This document shows, piece after piece, positions 44,546 to 53,156 of a stretch of 64,000 bases of DNA (its first letter is position 1; the number at the start of each line of letters is the position of its first letter). Source of the DNA: Micavibrio sp. UBA6929 (GTDB lineage Bacteria; Pseudomonadota; Alphaproteobacteria; Micavibrionales; Micavibrionaceae); NCBI GenBank assembly GCA_002448815.1, contig DKAJ01000003.1, positions 178,900 through 242,899 on the forward strand, given 5' to 3'. The notes beneath the pieces were generated by a model, which had not been told where the DNA came from, did no database searches, and saw only the letters and a program-made list of their open reading frames with translations. The translations under genes and the position numbers were made by a program.

Positions 44546-45523
44546 CTAATTCGCGGCGCGTTTCAAGCGATCATTAATCGCAATGCCAACGCCGATATCA
44601 GGGATGCTCATCACGGCGATTGCGCGGTGATTGTGCGCGTCCATGTCATGGAGCATAGTAAACAGGTTTGATGCGGCCTCGTGCAGGTCGCCTGTTTCGC
44701 TGAGGTTGCGGATCATATCTTCGGGCAGGTTAGTCGCCGCGCCGCCGCCCTTGATGCCCATAAATTTGGTTGATCCAAAGGCCAGTAATGCCTCGTCAGG
44801 GTTCAGGTCAACCGCATTGAGGCGTAGCGGCGTTTTAGGCGCGTAATGTTTCAAAAGCTGCCCTGGTGATTTGATGTCGTCGCTTTGCTCTGCGATGTGC
44901 AATTTATGGCCAAGGGTTTCTTCTAGTTCCTCGGGCGTGATGCCGCCGGGGCGCAGGATAATGGATTGCTCGGTCGACAGGTCAATGACGGTTGATTCTA
45001 GGCCGATGCGGCTGCTGCCTGCGGCGAGGACAAGGTCAACTTTATCGCCAAGCGTGCGCGCGACATGTGCGGCGCTTGTGGGGCTGAGCGTTCCTGAAGG
45101 ATTGGCGCTGGGCGCGGCGAGGGGAACGCCTGCGGCGCGGATTAAATCTTGCGCGGCCTTGTGGTCGGGGACGCGCACCGCCAGTGTTGGCAGGCCTGCG
45201 GTGACAAGGTCACTGATGGGGCAGTTCGTTTTGCGCTTTAAAATCATGGTAAGCGGGCCGGGCCAAAACTTCTGGGCGAGGGCTTTGGCGCGTTCGTCCA
45301 TTTCTGCGTAGGGCTCGATATCGCGGGCGCGGCCAAAATGCGTGATCAGCGGGTTAAAGCTGGGGCGGCCTTTGGCTTCGAAGATGCGGGCAACAGCCTT
45401 GCCGTCAAGTGCATTAGCCGCCAGCCCATATACCGTTTCGGTGGGCATGCCGATAAGGCCACCTTCTTTTAAAATAGTTGCGGCTTGTTCGATCGCGTTT
45501 TGATTTGCAGCTATGATTTTCAT
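44546..45523 (-). CDS. tsaC: L-threonylcarbamoyladenylate synthase (Sua5/TsaC)
   Basis: A 325-residue long-form Sua5. The YrdC domain (residues 1-200) shows GGLIGMPTETVYGLAANAL, EAKGRPSFNPLI (KxR and SxN motifs), FWPGPLTMIL, and PLAAPSANPSG. The C-terminal Sua5 domain contains SPGQLLKHYAPKTPL. It makes the threonylcarbamoyl-AMP for t6A37 of ANN-decoding tRNAs. The ATG at 45523 is preferred to a TTG two codons earlier. It is divergent from gmd, with 23 bases between the starts. Confidence 0.96.
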   Translation of the reverse strand: MKIIAANQNAIEQAATILKEGGLIGMPTETVYGLAANALDGKAVARIFEAKGRPSFNPLITHFGRARDIEPYAEMDERAKALAQKFWPGPLTMILKRKTNCPISDLVTAGLPTLAVRVPDHKAAQDLIRAAGVPLAAPSANPSGTLSPTSAAHVARTLGDKVDLVLAAGSSRIGLESTVIDLSTEQSIILRPGGITPEELEETLGHKLHIAEQSDDIKSPGQLLKHYAPKTPLRLNAVDLNPDEALLAFGSTKFMGIKGGGAATNLPEDMIRNLSETGDLHEAASNLFTMLHDMDAHNHRAIAVMSIPDIGVGIAINDRLKRAAN

Positions 45524-45546
45524 TACCAACTTTGTATAACCTTGTT

Positions 45547-46566
45547 ATGAGCGTAAAAAAAGCCCTTATTACAGGCATCGCAGGACAAGATGGCGTTTAT
45601 TTGGCCAAGTACCTTATCGCGCAAGGCTATGAGGTGCATGGATTGGTGCGCTGGGACAGTGATGTGGGCGCGTTTGATCGTTTGTCACGCTTTGGCCGTT
45701 TGGGTGTTTCGCTGGATGATGTGACGCTGCATATCGGGGATGTGTGTGATCCGCATAATACGCTGGATTTATTTTATCATATCCGCCCTGATATGATTTA
45801 TAACTTGGCAGCGGTTTCTCATGTGGCGGTCAGCTTTAAAACCCCGACGGCCGCGTTTGATGTTATCAGTACAGGTACTCTTAATCTGTTGGAGGCTATG
45901 CGCCGTTTAACGCCGCGTGCGCGTTTTTATCAGGCGTCCAGTTCTGAAATGTTTGGTAATGCGCCTGCGCCGCAAAATGAAGACACGGCTATGATGCCTT
46001 GCAGTCCGTATGGCATTGCCAAATTATCAGCCTATCATTTGGTGCGGCTTTATCGCGCGCAATATGATGTGTTCGCGGTGAACGGCATTTTGTTCAACCA
46101 TGAAAGCCCGCTGCGTGCGCATGATTTTGTGACGCAAAAAATCGTGCAAGGTGTGAAGGCTATTTCCGCAGGGCGGCAAGATTGTATCGCTCTTGGGAAT
46201 TTGGATGCACGCCGCGACTGGGGGCATGCGCGCGATTATGTGCGCGGTATGTTTATGATGATGCAATCAGATGTGCCTGATGATTTTGTTTTGGCGACAG
46301 GGCAAATGCATAGCGTTCGCAGTTTTGCCGAGGCAGCCTTTGCTTGCGCAGGGATGACAATATCATGGCAGGGTGAAGGCTTGGACGAAGTAGGTATCGA
46401 TGATGGCGGCACAGTGCGCGTGCGCGTAGATGAGGCCTTCTTTCGCCCGCAGGAGTTGCATGCCTTATGCGGCGATGCCAGTAAAGCGCAGCGCATGTTA
46501 GGGTGGCAACCCTCATATGATTTTCAGGCGCTGGTGCGTGATATGATGGAGGGCGCGGATGTTTGA
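45547..46566 (+). CDS. gmd: GDP-mannose 4,6-dehydratase
   Basis: A 339-residue extended SDR. KKALITGIAGQDGVYLAKYL is the Gmd-specific GxxGxxG form, followed by QASSSEMFGNAP, SPYGIAKLSAYHLVRLYR (YxxxK) and FNHESPLRAHDFVT, all typical of Gmd. It turns GDP-mannose into GDP-4-keto-6-deoxymannose, the precursor of GDP-L-fucose or GDP-D-rhamnose. The ATG at 45547 is chosen over an upstream TTG. It overlaps the fucose-synthase gene by 8 bases. Confidence 0.95.
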   Translation: MSVKKALITGIAGQDGVYLAKYLIAQGYEVHGLVRWDSDVGAFDRLSRFGRLGVSLDDVTLHIGDVCDPHNTLDLFYHIRPDMIYNLAAVSHVAVSFKTPTAAFDVISTGTLNLLEAMRRLTPRARFYQASSSEMFGNAPAPQNEDTAMMPCSPYGIAKLSAYHLVRLYRAQYDVFAVNGILFNHESPLRAHDFVTQKIVQGVKAISAGRQDCIALGNLDARRDWGHARDYVRGMFMMMQSDVPDDFVLATGQMHSVRSFAEAAFACAGMTISWQGEGLDEVGIDDGGTVRVRVDEAFFRPQELHALCGDASKAQRMLGWQPSYDFQALVRDMMEGADV

Positions 46567-47503
46567 CTTGTCTGGTAAGCGTATCTTTGTCGCAGGGCAT
46601 TCTGGTCTGGTGGGAAGTGCCCTTTGCCGCGCGTTATCTGACGTTGATTGCACCGTTTTAACAGCGCCGCGCAGTGTGCTTGACCTGCGTGATCAGGCCT
46701 CTGTGCAGGCATGGATGATCGCCCATAAACCAGACGCCGTGATTATGGCCGCCGCGCATGTTGGAGGGATTGGGGCGAATATTGCTGCGCCTGCAACCTT
46801 TGTGCATGACAATGCGGTGATGGCATTAAATGTTATACATTCTGCGCATTTAGCCAATATTAACCATTTGCTATTTTTGGGGTCATCGTGCATGTATCCG
46901 GTTGATGTGCCCTTGCCGCTGCGCGAGGAAAGTTTGCTGTCTGGTCGCTTTGAGGTCACGAATGCACCCTATGCGTTGGCGAAATCCCTGGGGGTTGAGA
47001 TGTGCCGTGCATACAGCGCGCAGTATGGGCGACGTTATATCAGCGCAGTGCCGTGTAATTTGTATGGGCCGCAGGATCGTTATGATCTTGAGCGCGGGCA
47101 TGTTGTGCCTGCGTTATTGGCTAAGGCGCATTTGGCCAAAATGTCTGGGGCGCGTGAACTGCCTGTGTGGGGGAGCGGAACGCCGCGCCGTGAATTTTTA
47201 TACAGTGATGATTGCGCGCGGGCATTATTGTTATTGCTGCGCTCTTATGAAGGTGATGCGCCTGTGAATGTTGGTACGGGCGAGGAGATCAGCATCGCCA
47301 ATCTTGCGCGCATGATTTGCGAGGTCACTGGGTTTAAAGGCGATCTGGTTTTTGATCGCTCGCACCCAGATGGCGTGTCATCCAAGGTTATGGATGTGTC
47401 GCGCATCCATGCGATGGGTTGGCGCGCGGAGATATCGCTGCGTGATGGTTTGGAGCGCGCGTATCAGGATTACCTGAGCAGGGAGGCCGCCCATGCAGCT
47501 TGA
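46559..47503 (+). CDS. fcl: GDP-L-fucose synthase
   Basis: A 314-residue SDR of the WcaG/Fcl family: RIFVAGHSGLVGSALCRAL, AAHVGGIGAN, FLGSSCMYP, YALAKSLGVEMCRAYSAQYG with the YxxxK site, and NLYGPQDRYD. It performs the epimerase and reductase steps making GDP-L-fucose from the Gmd product. Overlaps on both sides (8 bases with gmd, 11 with manC) show one coupled operon. Presence of Fcl rather than Rmd makes L-fucose the likely product. Confidence 0.95.
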   Translation: MFDLSGKRIFVAGHSGLVGSALCRALSDVDCTVLTAPRSVLDLRDQASVQAWMIAHKPDAVIMAAAHVGGIGANIAAPATFVHDNAVMALNVIHSAHLANINHLLFLGSSCMYPVDVPLPLREESLLSGRFEVTNAPYALAKSLGVEMCRAYSAQYGRRYISAVPCNLYGPQDRYDLERGHVVPALLAKAHLAKMSGARELPVWGSGTPRREFLYSDDCARALLLLLRSYEGDAPVNVGTGEEISIANLARMICEVTGFKGDLVFDRSHPDGVSSKVMDVSRIHAMGWRAEISLRDGLERAYQDYLSREAAHAA

Positions 47504-48377
47504 GAATATTTATCCGATCATTTTGGCCGGTGGCAGAGGCAAGCGCCTGCGCCCGATGACATCGTATCGCAAACCCAAGCCGTTTGTGACGCTTAGATCG
47601 AATTATAATTTATTGCAAGAAACGTTAATTCGCGCATCGGGATTGGCGCCGCCAACTATTGTGTGCCAGCAAATGTATATCCCCAAGGTAGAATTTTCAC
47701 TGCGATCATTAGCGCGATATGACATTTTTCCGCGCGCTATTGTGGCAGAGCCTTATGTGCGTTCGACCGCGCCTGCGATTGGCGCGGCGTGTTTGTCGCT
47801 GGCGCCTTATATGACTTTTGTGGTCTTGCCGTCTGATCATATCATGGACAATGAAGGTGCGCTTATGAAGGCGATATCTGAGGCCGGTGATATCGTTAAC
47901 GAGCATGGCGGATTTGTGTCTATTGGAGTGAAGCCGCGCGGGGCGTCACGGCGTTTTGGATATTTACACAAAGGCGCGCGCGTTGATGATACGCAGATTT
48001 ACCACAGTGAGCATTTTATGGAGAAGCCAAGCAGTGAGTATGCAGGGCAATTTGTTAAATCGGGCGAGTATTTATGGAATACTGGCATCTTTGTGGGGCG
48101 AGTTTTGGATTATTTGTCTGCTTTTCAGGCAATTGAGCGTGAATATTTGTATTTTTTACGTAAATCGTTCGAAAATTCACGCAATTTCGAGATATATTAT
48201 GAATTAAAGCGCGATTATTACCATAAAATACCCACAATGTCGGTGGATCGTGCCATTTTGGAGCAGTGCACACAAAGGTATGCAGCGGAGCATGATGGAT
48301 ATTGGGACGATGCAGGAACATGGCCTAGTTATTTGAAGTTATATTTGATGCGATTATTAGGTATAATAAAACGATGA
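47493..48377 (+). CDS. manC: mannose-1-phosphate guanylyltransferase
   Basis: A 294-residue nucleotidyltransferase. ILAGGRGKRLRPMTSYRKPKPF is the GTP site (usual form PKQF), then VVLPSDHIM, HFMEKPS, EYLWNTGIFVG, SVDRAILEQ and YWDDAGTWPSYL, the full series of ManC. The C-terminal phosphomannose isomerase domain of long ManC proteins is absent, so mannose-6-phosphate must come from elsewhere. It makes GDP-mannose for the neighbouring gmd-fcl. It overlaps both neighbours. Confidence 0.9.
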   Translation: MQLENIYPIILAGGRGKRLRPMTSYRKPKPFVTLRSNYNLLQETLIRASGLAPPTIVCQQMYIPKVEFSLRSLARYDIFPRAIVAEPYVRSTAPAIGAACLSLAPYMTFVVLPSDHIMDNEGALMKAISEAGDIVNEHGGFVSIGVKPRGASRRFGYLHKGARVDDTQIYHSEHFMEKPSSEYAGQFVKSGEYLWNTGIFVGRVLDYLSAFQAIEREYLYFLRKSFENSRNFEIYYELKRDYYHKIPTMSVDRAILEQCTQRYAAEHDGYWDDAGTWPSYLKLYLMRLLGIIKR

Positions 48378-49276
48378 CAGATTCTCTTTTTCAGTCGACC
48401 AATCACTTGTTGATGATCGAACCTGCCTCGTTCTATGCGAACCCGCAAACGATGGAAACGAATGCTTACCAAGTTCAAGATGACGCGCCGCGTGATGTGC
48501 TCTTCGCCAAAGCCTTAAAGGAATGGCGCGGGTTTCGTGATAAGTTGCTGGAAAAAGGAGTGATTATTACAACGCATCGCGGCTTTGAAAATTGTCCTGA
48601 TATGGTGTTCCCTAATTGCATGTCGACCCACGGGGATGGCGGTCTATATTTATATCCGATGTATAATGAAAATCGCCGCGCCGAGCATTCAAGCGATCTG
48701 GTCGCGATGTTGCAAAAGGCGTATCCGCATGTGCATGATTGGCGCCATTATGCAGGTGATCAATTACATCTGGAAAGCACGGCCAGTATATGCCGCGACC
48801 GCGTGAATAAGATTGGCTATTCAGGGCTATCTGCGCGGACGTCACGCGCTCTGGTCGAAAAATGGCTGGATGAAAAAGGGTATAGCCCTGTTATTTTTGA
48901 AACGTGCTCGCATGCGGGTATTCCTGTTTATCATACGGATTGCGTGATGTGGATTGGCACATCTTTGGCGGCAATTTGCACGCCCTGCATCATCGAAAAA
49001 GATCGCAGCCGCGTTGTATCATCACTGCGCGCGACGCATGCAGTGCTTGAGCTGAGCATGGAGCAATTAAGCGCGTTTTGTGGTAATGCGCTAGAGGTTC
49101 GCGGCGCAGAAGGGAAGCGTTACTTAGCAATCTCAAGCGGTGGTTATGCGGCGCTGACGCCCGATCAAATCAGTCTGATCCGCGATCATTTTGATGACAT
49201 TATTCATAGCGACCTTAGTACGCTTGAGCGCTATGGCGGCGGTTCGGCGCGATGCTGCTTGATGGAATTGTTCTAG
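48374..49276 (+). CDS. arginine deiminase-related (amidinotransferase-fold) protein
   Basis: A 300-residue GME-fold protein. Candidate catalytic residues are Glu in DQLHLESTASI, His in GIPVYHTDCVMWIG, and Cys in the C-terminal GGGSARCCLMELF. N-terminal MIEPASFYANPQTMETN and FPNCMSTHGDGGLYLYPM match the arginine-deiminase-related/CtlX-like family, proposed to act on citrulline or arginine derivatives. The ATGA overlap with manC suggests co-translation with the GDP-fucose genes, which is puzzling metabolically. A strong terminator follows. Confidence 0.86.
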   Translation: MTDSLFQSTNHLLMIEPASFYANPQTMETNAYQVQDDAPRDVLFAKALKEWRGFRDKLLEKGVIITTHRGFENCPDMVFPNCMSTHGDGGLYLYPMYNENRRAEHSSDLVAMLQKAYPHVHDWRHYAGDQLHLESTASICRDRVNKIGYSGLSARTSRALVEKWLDEKGYSPVIFETCSHAGIPVYHTDCVMWIGTSLAAICTPCIIEKDRSRVVSSLRATHAVLELSMEQLSAFCGNALEVRGAEGKRYLAISSGGYAALTPDQISLIRDHFDDIIHSDLSTLERYGGGSARCCLMELF

Positions 49277-49290
49277 AAGATATTTTCAAT

Positions 49291-49332
49291 AGAAAAAAGC
49301 CTCGCTGTATAAATAAGAGCGAGGCTTTTTTG
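49291..49332. terminator. bidirectional rho-independent terminator
   Basis: AAAAAAGCCTCGCT pairs with AGCGAGGCTTTTTT across a short loop. It lies between the convergent GDP-fucose operon and the M3 peptidase gene and has A/T runs on both sides. Confidence 0.93.
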
Positions 49333-49346
49333 TGTTTATAGCAATG

Positions 49347-51380
49347 TCACTTCAACCCTTCGCGGCGAAGCAGAGCATCTGGGTCGGCGTCACGACCGCG
49401 GAAGTTCACATACAAGATTTGTGGTGGTTTTGTACCGCCTTGTGAGAGGACCTCGTTTTTATAGGCATTCGCCGTTTTCTGGTCATATAGGCCGTTTTCA
49501 AGGAAGGCTTCGAATGCGTCCGCGTCAAGGACTTCTGCCCATTTGTAACTGTAATATCCGGCAGAATACCCGCCCGAGAATATATGATTGAAACTGGTCG
49601 ACATTGGGCCAGCATAACGCGGGAACAACGTGACGTCTTTCCATGTTTCGTCTTCGAATGCAGCAGGATCGTCAATGGTTGATGGGTCGGTTGTGTGCCA
49701 TGCAATATCCAGCAAGCCAAAGCTCACCTGACGTAAGCCAGCCCAGCCCCCCATAAAGTTTTTGGCGTTGTTTAGGCGCGCGATCAGGTCTTGTGGGATT
49801 TTCTCACCCGTTTGATAGTGCCCTGAAATCATATCCAGTGTTTCTTTTTCAAAGCACCAGTTTTCTTGCAATTGTGATGGTAACTCAACAAAGTCCCATT
49901 TGACGGATGTGCCCGCAAGCGATTGATACGTTACATCCGACAGCAATGCATGCACTGCGTGTCCCATTTCGTGGAACAGTGTTGTGACCTCTCCATGCGT
50001 CAGAAGCGATGGGCGGTCTGCTGTAGGCTTGGTAAAGTTACAAACAATGGCAACGACGGGGCGTTCGACCTTGCCGCCGAACAGGCCTTGATTGCGGTAA
50101 CATGTTTTCCATGCGCCTGGTTTTTTGCCTGAACGTGGATGGAAATCCGCATAGAGCGTCCCAACGAAATCGCCGCTATCTTTATAAAAGACGTCAAAGC
50201 TTTGCACATCGGCGTGCCATTTCGGGTAGGCATTGTTTTCTTCAAAGCGGATGTTAAACAGCTTTTCAAAATGCGTAAAGCATCCACCAAGAACCGTGCT
50301 GAGTGGCAGGTAGGGACGGAAGTCTTCTGATGAGATGTTAAACAGCTTTTTCTTGAGCTTTTCACTGTAGTAACTGAAATCCCATGGTCTGAGATCATCG
50401 CTGCCATCATAGCCTTTGGCGAAGTCTTGCAAGTCTTGCAAATCTTTTTCTGCGCCGGGTTTATAGGCGCTGAGCAGTGTATCAAGGAAGTCTGTGACGG
50501 CTTTTGGTGATCCTGCCATGCGTTCGGCCAAGACGTAATCGGCATGGTTTTTAAAGCCTAGAAGTTTGGCGCGCTCGTCCTTGAGAGAGACAATCTTTTT
50601 GATGTTATCGCAGTTATCGTATTCATCCTCGAAGGCGCGGCTGGAAAAGGCACGCCAGATTTTTTCGCGCAGGGCGCGGTTATCGGCGAATTGTAGGAAC
50701 GGGCCGAAGCTTGGGTAATCGAGGGTAAAAAGATAACCTTCTTGATCGCGCTCGCTTGCGGCATGTTTTGCGGCTTCAAGTGCGCTTTCGGGCAGGCCGG
50801 CGATTTCATCGTCACCAGTGAGGAGCATTTCAAAGCTTTCGGCGGATTTGCTGACATTTTGCATGAAGGCAGGGCCTAGCGTGGAAAGCTCTTGCGAGAT
50901 TTCGCGCAGACGGCTTTTTTTATCATCGTCTAAAAGCGCACCGCTGCGGACAAAGCCTTTATAGGTGTCGTCTAGCAAGGTTGCTTGTTCCTCGGTCAGG
51001 TCAAGCGTGTCTTTGATGTCGTGAACGGCTTTGATGCGTGCGAACAGGTCGGCGTCTAAGTTTACGTCACTGGAAAATGCGGCGTTCATTGGGCCGATTT
51101 CACTGGTTAGGGCGTGGAGGTCATCACCACCCATGGCCGCAAGTTGGTTGTAAAAGACGCTGCCAACGCTGGAGAGTGTTTCCGACGCCGTTTCCAAGGC
51201 CACAATGGTATTTTCAAAGGTTGGAGCATCGGTATTGGCCTTGATCGCGTCAATATTTGCGCGGGCTTCTTCGATGGCGGCGGTAAAGGCGGGCAGATAA
51301 TACTCGGTCTTGATGTCGCCGAATAAAGGCGCTTGGTTAGGGGCGGTCGATTTTATTAAAAGTGGATTATTGTTCGTCAT
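49347..51380 (-). CDS. M3 family metallopeptidase (peptidyl-dipeptidase Dcp/oligopeptidase A type)
   Basis: A 677-residue zinc peptidase. The HExxH motif is TLFHEMGHAVHAL and the third zinc ligand region is DFVELPSQLQENW, as in the thimet-oligopeptidase/Dcp group. The N-terminal helical lid runs to about residue 400. There is no signal peptide, so it acts on short peptides in the cytosol. The C-terminus ends in NFRGRDADPDALLRREGL, typical of Dcp. It is divergent from mnmD, with 25 bases between the starts. Confidence 0.95.
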   Translation of the reverse strand: MTNNNPLLIKSTAPNQAPLFGDIKTEYYLPAFTAAIEEARANIDAIKANTDAPTFENTIVALETASETLSSVGSVFYNQLAAMGGDDLHALTSEIGPMNAAFSSDVNLDADLFARIKAVHDIKDTLDLTEEQATLLDDTYKGFVRSGALLDDDKKSRLREISQELSTLGPAFMQNVSKSAESFEMLLTGDDEIAGLPESALEAAKHAASERDQEGYLFTLDYPSFGPFLQFADNRALREKIWRAFSSRAFEDEYDNCDNIKKIVSLKDERAKLLGFKNHADYVLAERMAGSPKAVTDFLDTLLSAYKPGAEKDLQDLQDFAKGYDGSDDLRPWDFSYYSEKLKKKLFNISSEDFRPYLPLSTVLGGCFTHFEKLFNIRFEENNAYPKWHADVQSFDVFYKDSGDFVGTLYADFHPRSGKKPGAWKTCYRNQGLFGGKVERPVVAIVCNFTKPTADRPSLLTHGEVTTLFHEMGHAVHALLSDVTYQSLAGTSVKWDFVELPSQLQENWCFEKETLDMISGHYQTGEKIPQDLIARLNNAKNFMGGWAGLRQVSFGLLDIAWHTTDPSTIDDPAAFEDETWKDVTLFPRYAGPMSTSFNHIFSGGYSAGYYSYKWAEVLDADAFEAFLENGLYDQKTANAYKNEVLSQGGTKPPQILYVNFRGRDADPDALLRREGLK

Positions 51381-51405
51381 ACTAAATCAATGTATCTTTC
51401 TGGAC

Positions 51406-52101
51406 ATGGTTCTCAAGTCCCAACAGTATGATGATGTTTATTTCAGTGCGCAAGATGGTTTCGCCGAAACGCGCTATGTCTTTTTAGACGGTAATGATTT
51501 GGCGGCGCGATTTGCGGCGCTGGGCGCGGGCGATGTCTTTACCGTTGGGGAAACAGGGTTTGGCACGGGATTGAATTTCCTTGCGGTGTGGGCCTTGTTT
51601 GCAGAGTATGCACCTGCGGGGGCGTGTTTACGCTTTGCCTCGCTAGAGAAATTTCCGCTGGCGCCAGATGTGATCCGCGAGGCGTTGCAGCCATGGCATA
51701 AGGATATTGGCGCGCAGTTGGATGCCTTTTTGGCGGCCTATACCGAAGCGCCGCATGAGGATTTTGTAGCCTCTTTCAACGACGGGCGCGTGTCTTTATG
51801 GATTGGCATTGGTGATGCGCCCGATTGTTTGTCGCGCGCGAAAGGCGGCGTTGATGCCTGGTTTTTGGACGGGTTTAAGCCCTCTAGCAATCCGGATATG
51901 TGGACGCAGGAGGTCTTTGATCATGCTGCGCGGTTAAGCGCACCTGAGGCGACCTTGGCAAGTTTTACTGCGGCCGGATTTGTGCGCCGCGGTCTTGCGC
52001 AGGCGGGGTTTGATATTTCAAAACGCGCAGGCTTCGGGCGCAAGCGTGATATGATTGTTGGTCGTCTGCGCAGTGAAACAGAGGACGCGCCATGCATATA
52101 A
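51406..52101 (+). CDS. mnmD: tRNA U34 5-aminomethyl methyltransferase MnmD (MnmC1 half)
   Basis: A 231-residue stand-alone MnmC1/MnmD methyltransferase: VYFSAQDGFAETRYVFLDGND, the SAM motif TVGETGFGTGLNFLAVW, and WFLDGFKPSSNPDMWTQEVF with FDHAARLSAPEATLASFTAAGFVRRGL. It methylates nm5s2U34 to mnm5s2U34 in tRNA wobble positions. The start at 51406 (MVLKSQQYDD) gives the usual N-terminus. The oxidoreductase half is the next gene (10-base overlap, another frame). In E. coli the halves are fused. Confidence 0.9.
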   Translation: MVLKSQQYDDVYFSAQDGFAETRYVFLDGNDLAARFAALGAGDVFTVGETGFGTGLNFLAVWALFAEYAPAGACLRFASLEKFPLAPDVIREALQPWHKDIGAQLDAFLAAYTEAPHEDFVASFNDGRVSLWIGIGDAPDCLSRAKGGVDAWFLDGFKPSSNPDMWTQEVFDHAARLSAPEATLASFTAAGFVRRGLAQAGFDISKRAGFGRKRDMIVGRLRSETEDAPCI

Positions 52102-53141
52102 GTATTATTGGCGCCGGCATTGCAGGGACGGCATGTGCCTACTTCTTGGCGCAGCGCGGCGCGTCATGCGTGATTTATGATCAAGGCGATGATGTCGCCA
52201 TGGGGGCATCGGGGAATGTGCGCGGGCTTTATAATCCGCGTTTTTTTGCGGCCTATGATGCGGAGGCTCAATTTTATGCAAGTGCCTTTCAATCGGCGCT
52301 GCGCGTGTTTGAGGATTTAGGCGATGACATTGCGTATGATCCATGCGGGGCCGTGCATTTAATCAATACCGAGCAAAAGCAAAAACGCTTTGCCAAGATG
52401 GTGGAAAGCTGGCCTTGGGGGGCGGATGATTTCCAAATTCTAAGCCCAGAAAAAACAAGTGAAATCATGGGGTTGCCTTGTGAATATGAATCACTTTATC
52501 TGCCGCGATCGGGGATGGTGTCGCCGCAAGCGGTATGCCGCGCTTATGCTCGCGAAAGTGGTGCAACATTAAAATTGGGCGTGCGCGTTGAATCAAAAGA
52601 TTTACAAGACCTGCTAAGTGATTCAGATGCCGTCATTTTTGCGTGCGGCATGGGCACATTAAATTTTGCGCCATGCGCTGATTTGCCTTTACGTCCTATG
52701 CGCGGGCAGGTCAGTTTGATACACGATACGCCGCAGACGCGCGCGCTTAAAACGGTTGTGTGTTATGGCGGGTATATGACGCCATCGTTTGAGGGGATGC
52801 ATTGTGTGGGATCAACCTTTGACCGCGGGGTTGATCATGCCGCTGTTAAAGACGGCGATCATGAAGAAATTATCAGCAAAATGCAGGATAATATTAAGGC
52901 GTTTCGGGCAGGTGGTTATCCTTGCACGCAGGCGCGTGCGGGCGTGCGGGTCGGTGCGCCGGGGCATTTTCCTGTAATTGGTGATTTGGGGCAGGGCATG
53001 TATATCAGCGCGGCGCATGGATCGCATGGTATTTTATCGTCCCTGATGGGCGCGCAAATTTTGACCGCGCAGATTTATGGGGATGCCCCGCCCGTCGCGC
53101 CAGAGGTGATAGAGCGCCTTTCCCCGCACCGTTTTTCGTGA
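52092..53141 (+). CDS. FAD-dependent tRNA cmnm5s2U34 oxidoreductase (MnmC2 half)
   Basis: A 349-residue DAO-family FAD protein: HISIIGAGIAGTACAYFLAQRG is the dinucleotide fold, followed by DVAMGASGNVRGLYNPRFF and the C-terminal AARGS-like GMYISAAHGSHGI. It converts cmnm5s2U34 to nm5s2U34, the substrate of the upstream methyltransferase. The N-terminal ASGNxxGxxxP motif is specific for MnmC2-type proteins. It overlaps mnmD by 10 bases, so the two are co-expressed as a split MnmC. Confidence 0.85.
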   Translation: MHISIIGAGIAGTACAYFLAQRGASCVIYDQGDDVAMGASGNVRGLYNPRFFAAYDAEAQFYASAFQSALRVFEDLGDDIAYDPCGAVHLINTEQKQKRFAKMVESWPWGADDFQILSPEKTSEIMGLPCEYESLYLPRSGMVSPQAVCRAYARESGATLKLGVRVESKDLQDLLSDSDAVIFACGMGTLNFAPCADLPLRPMRGQVSLIHDTPQTRALKTVVCYGGYMTPSFEGMHCVGSTFDRGVDHAAVKDGDHEEIISKMQDNIKAFRAGGYPCTQARAGVRVGAPGHFPVIGDLGQGMYISAAHGSHGILSSLMGAQILTAQIYGDAPPVAPEVIERLSPHRFS

Positions 53142-53156
53142 TAAAAGTTTGCTGTC

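Noticed and set aside
51310..51405. Upstream in-frame extension of mnmD overlapping the M3 peptidase gene
   Set aside because: The extension has no family match and would run through the start of the divergent gene; ATG 51406 gives the normal MnmD beginning.
52092..52101. Frameshift splitting a fused MnmC
   Set aside because: Each half starts and ends normally with good motifs, so a natural split is simpler, though re-sequencing would settle it.
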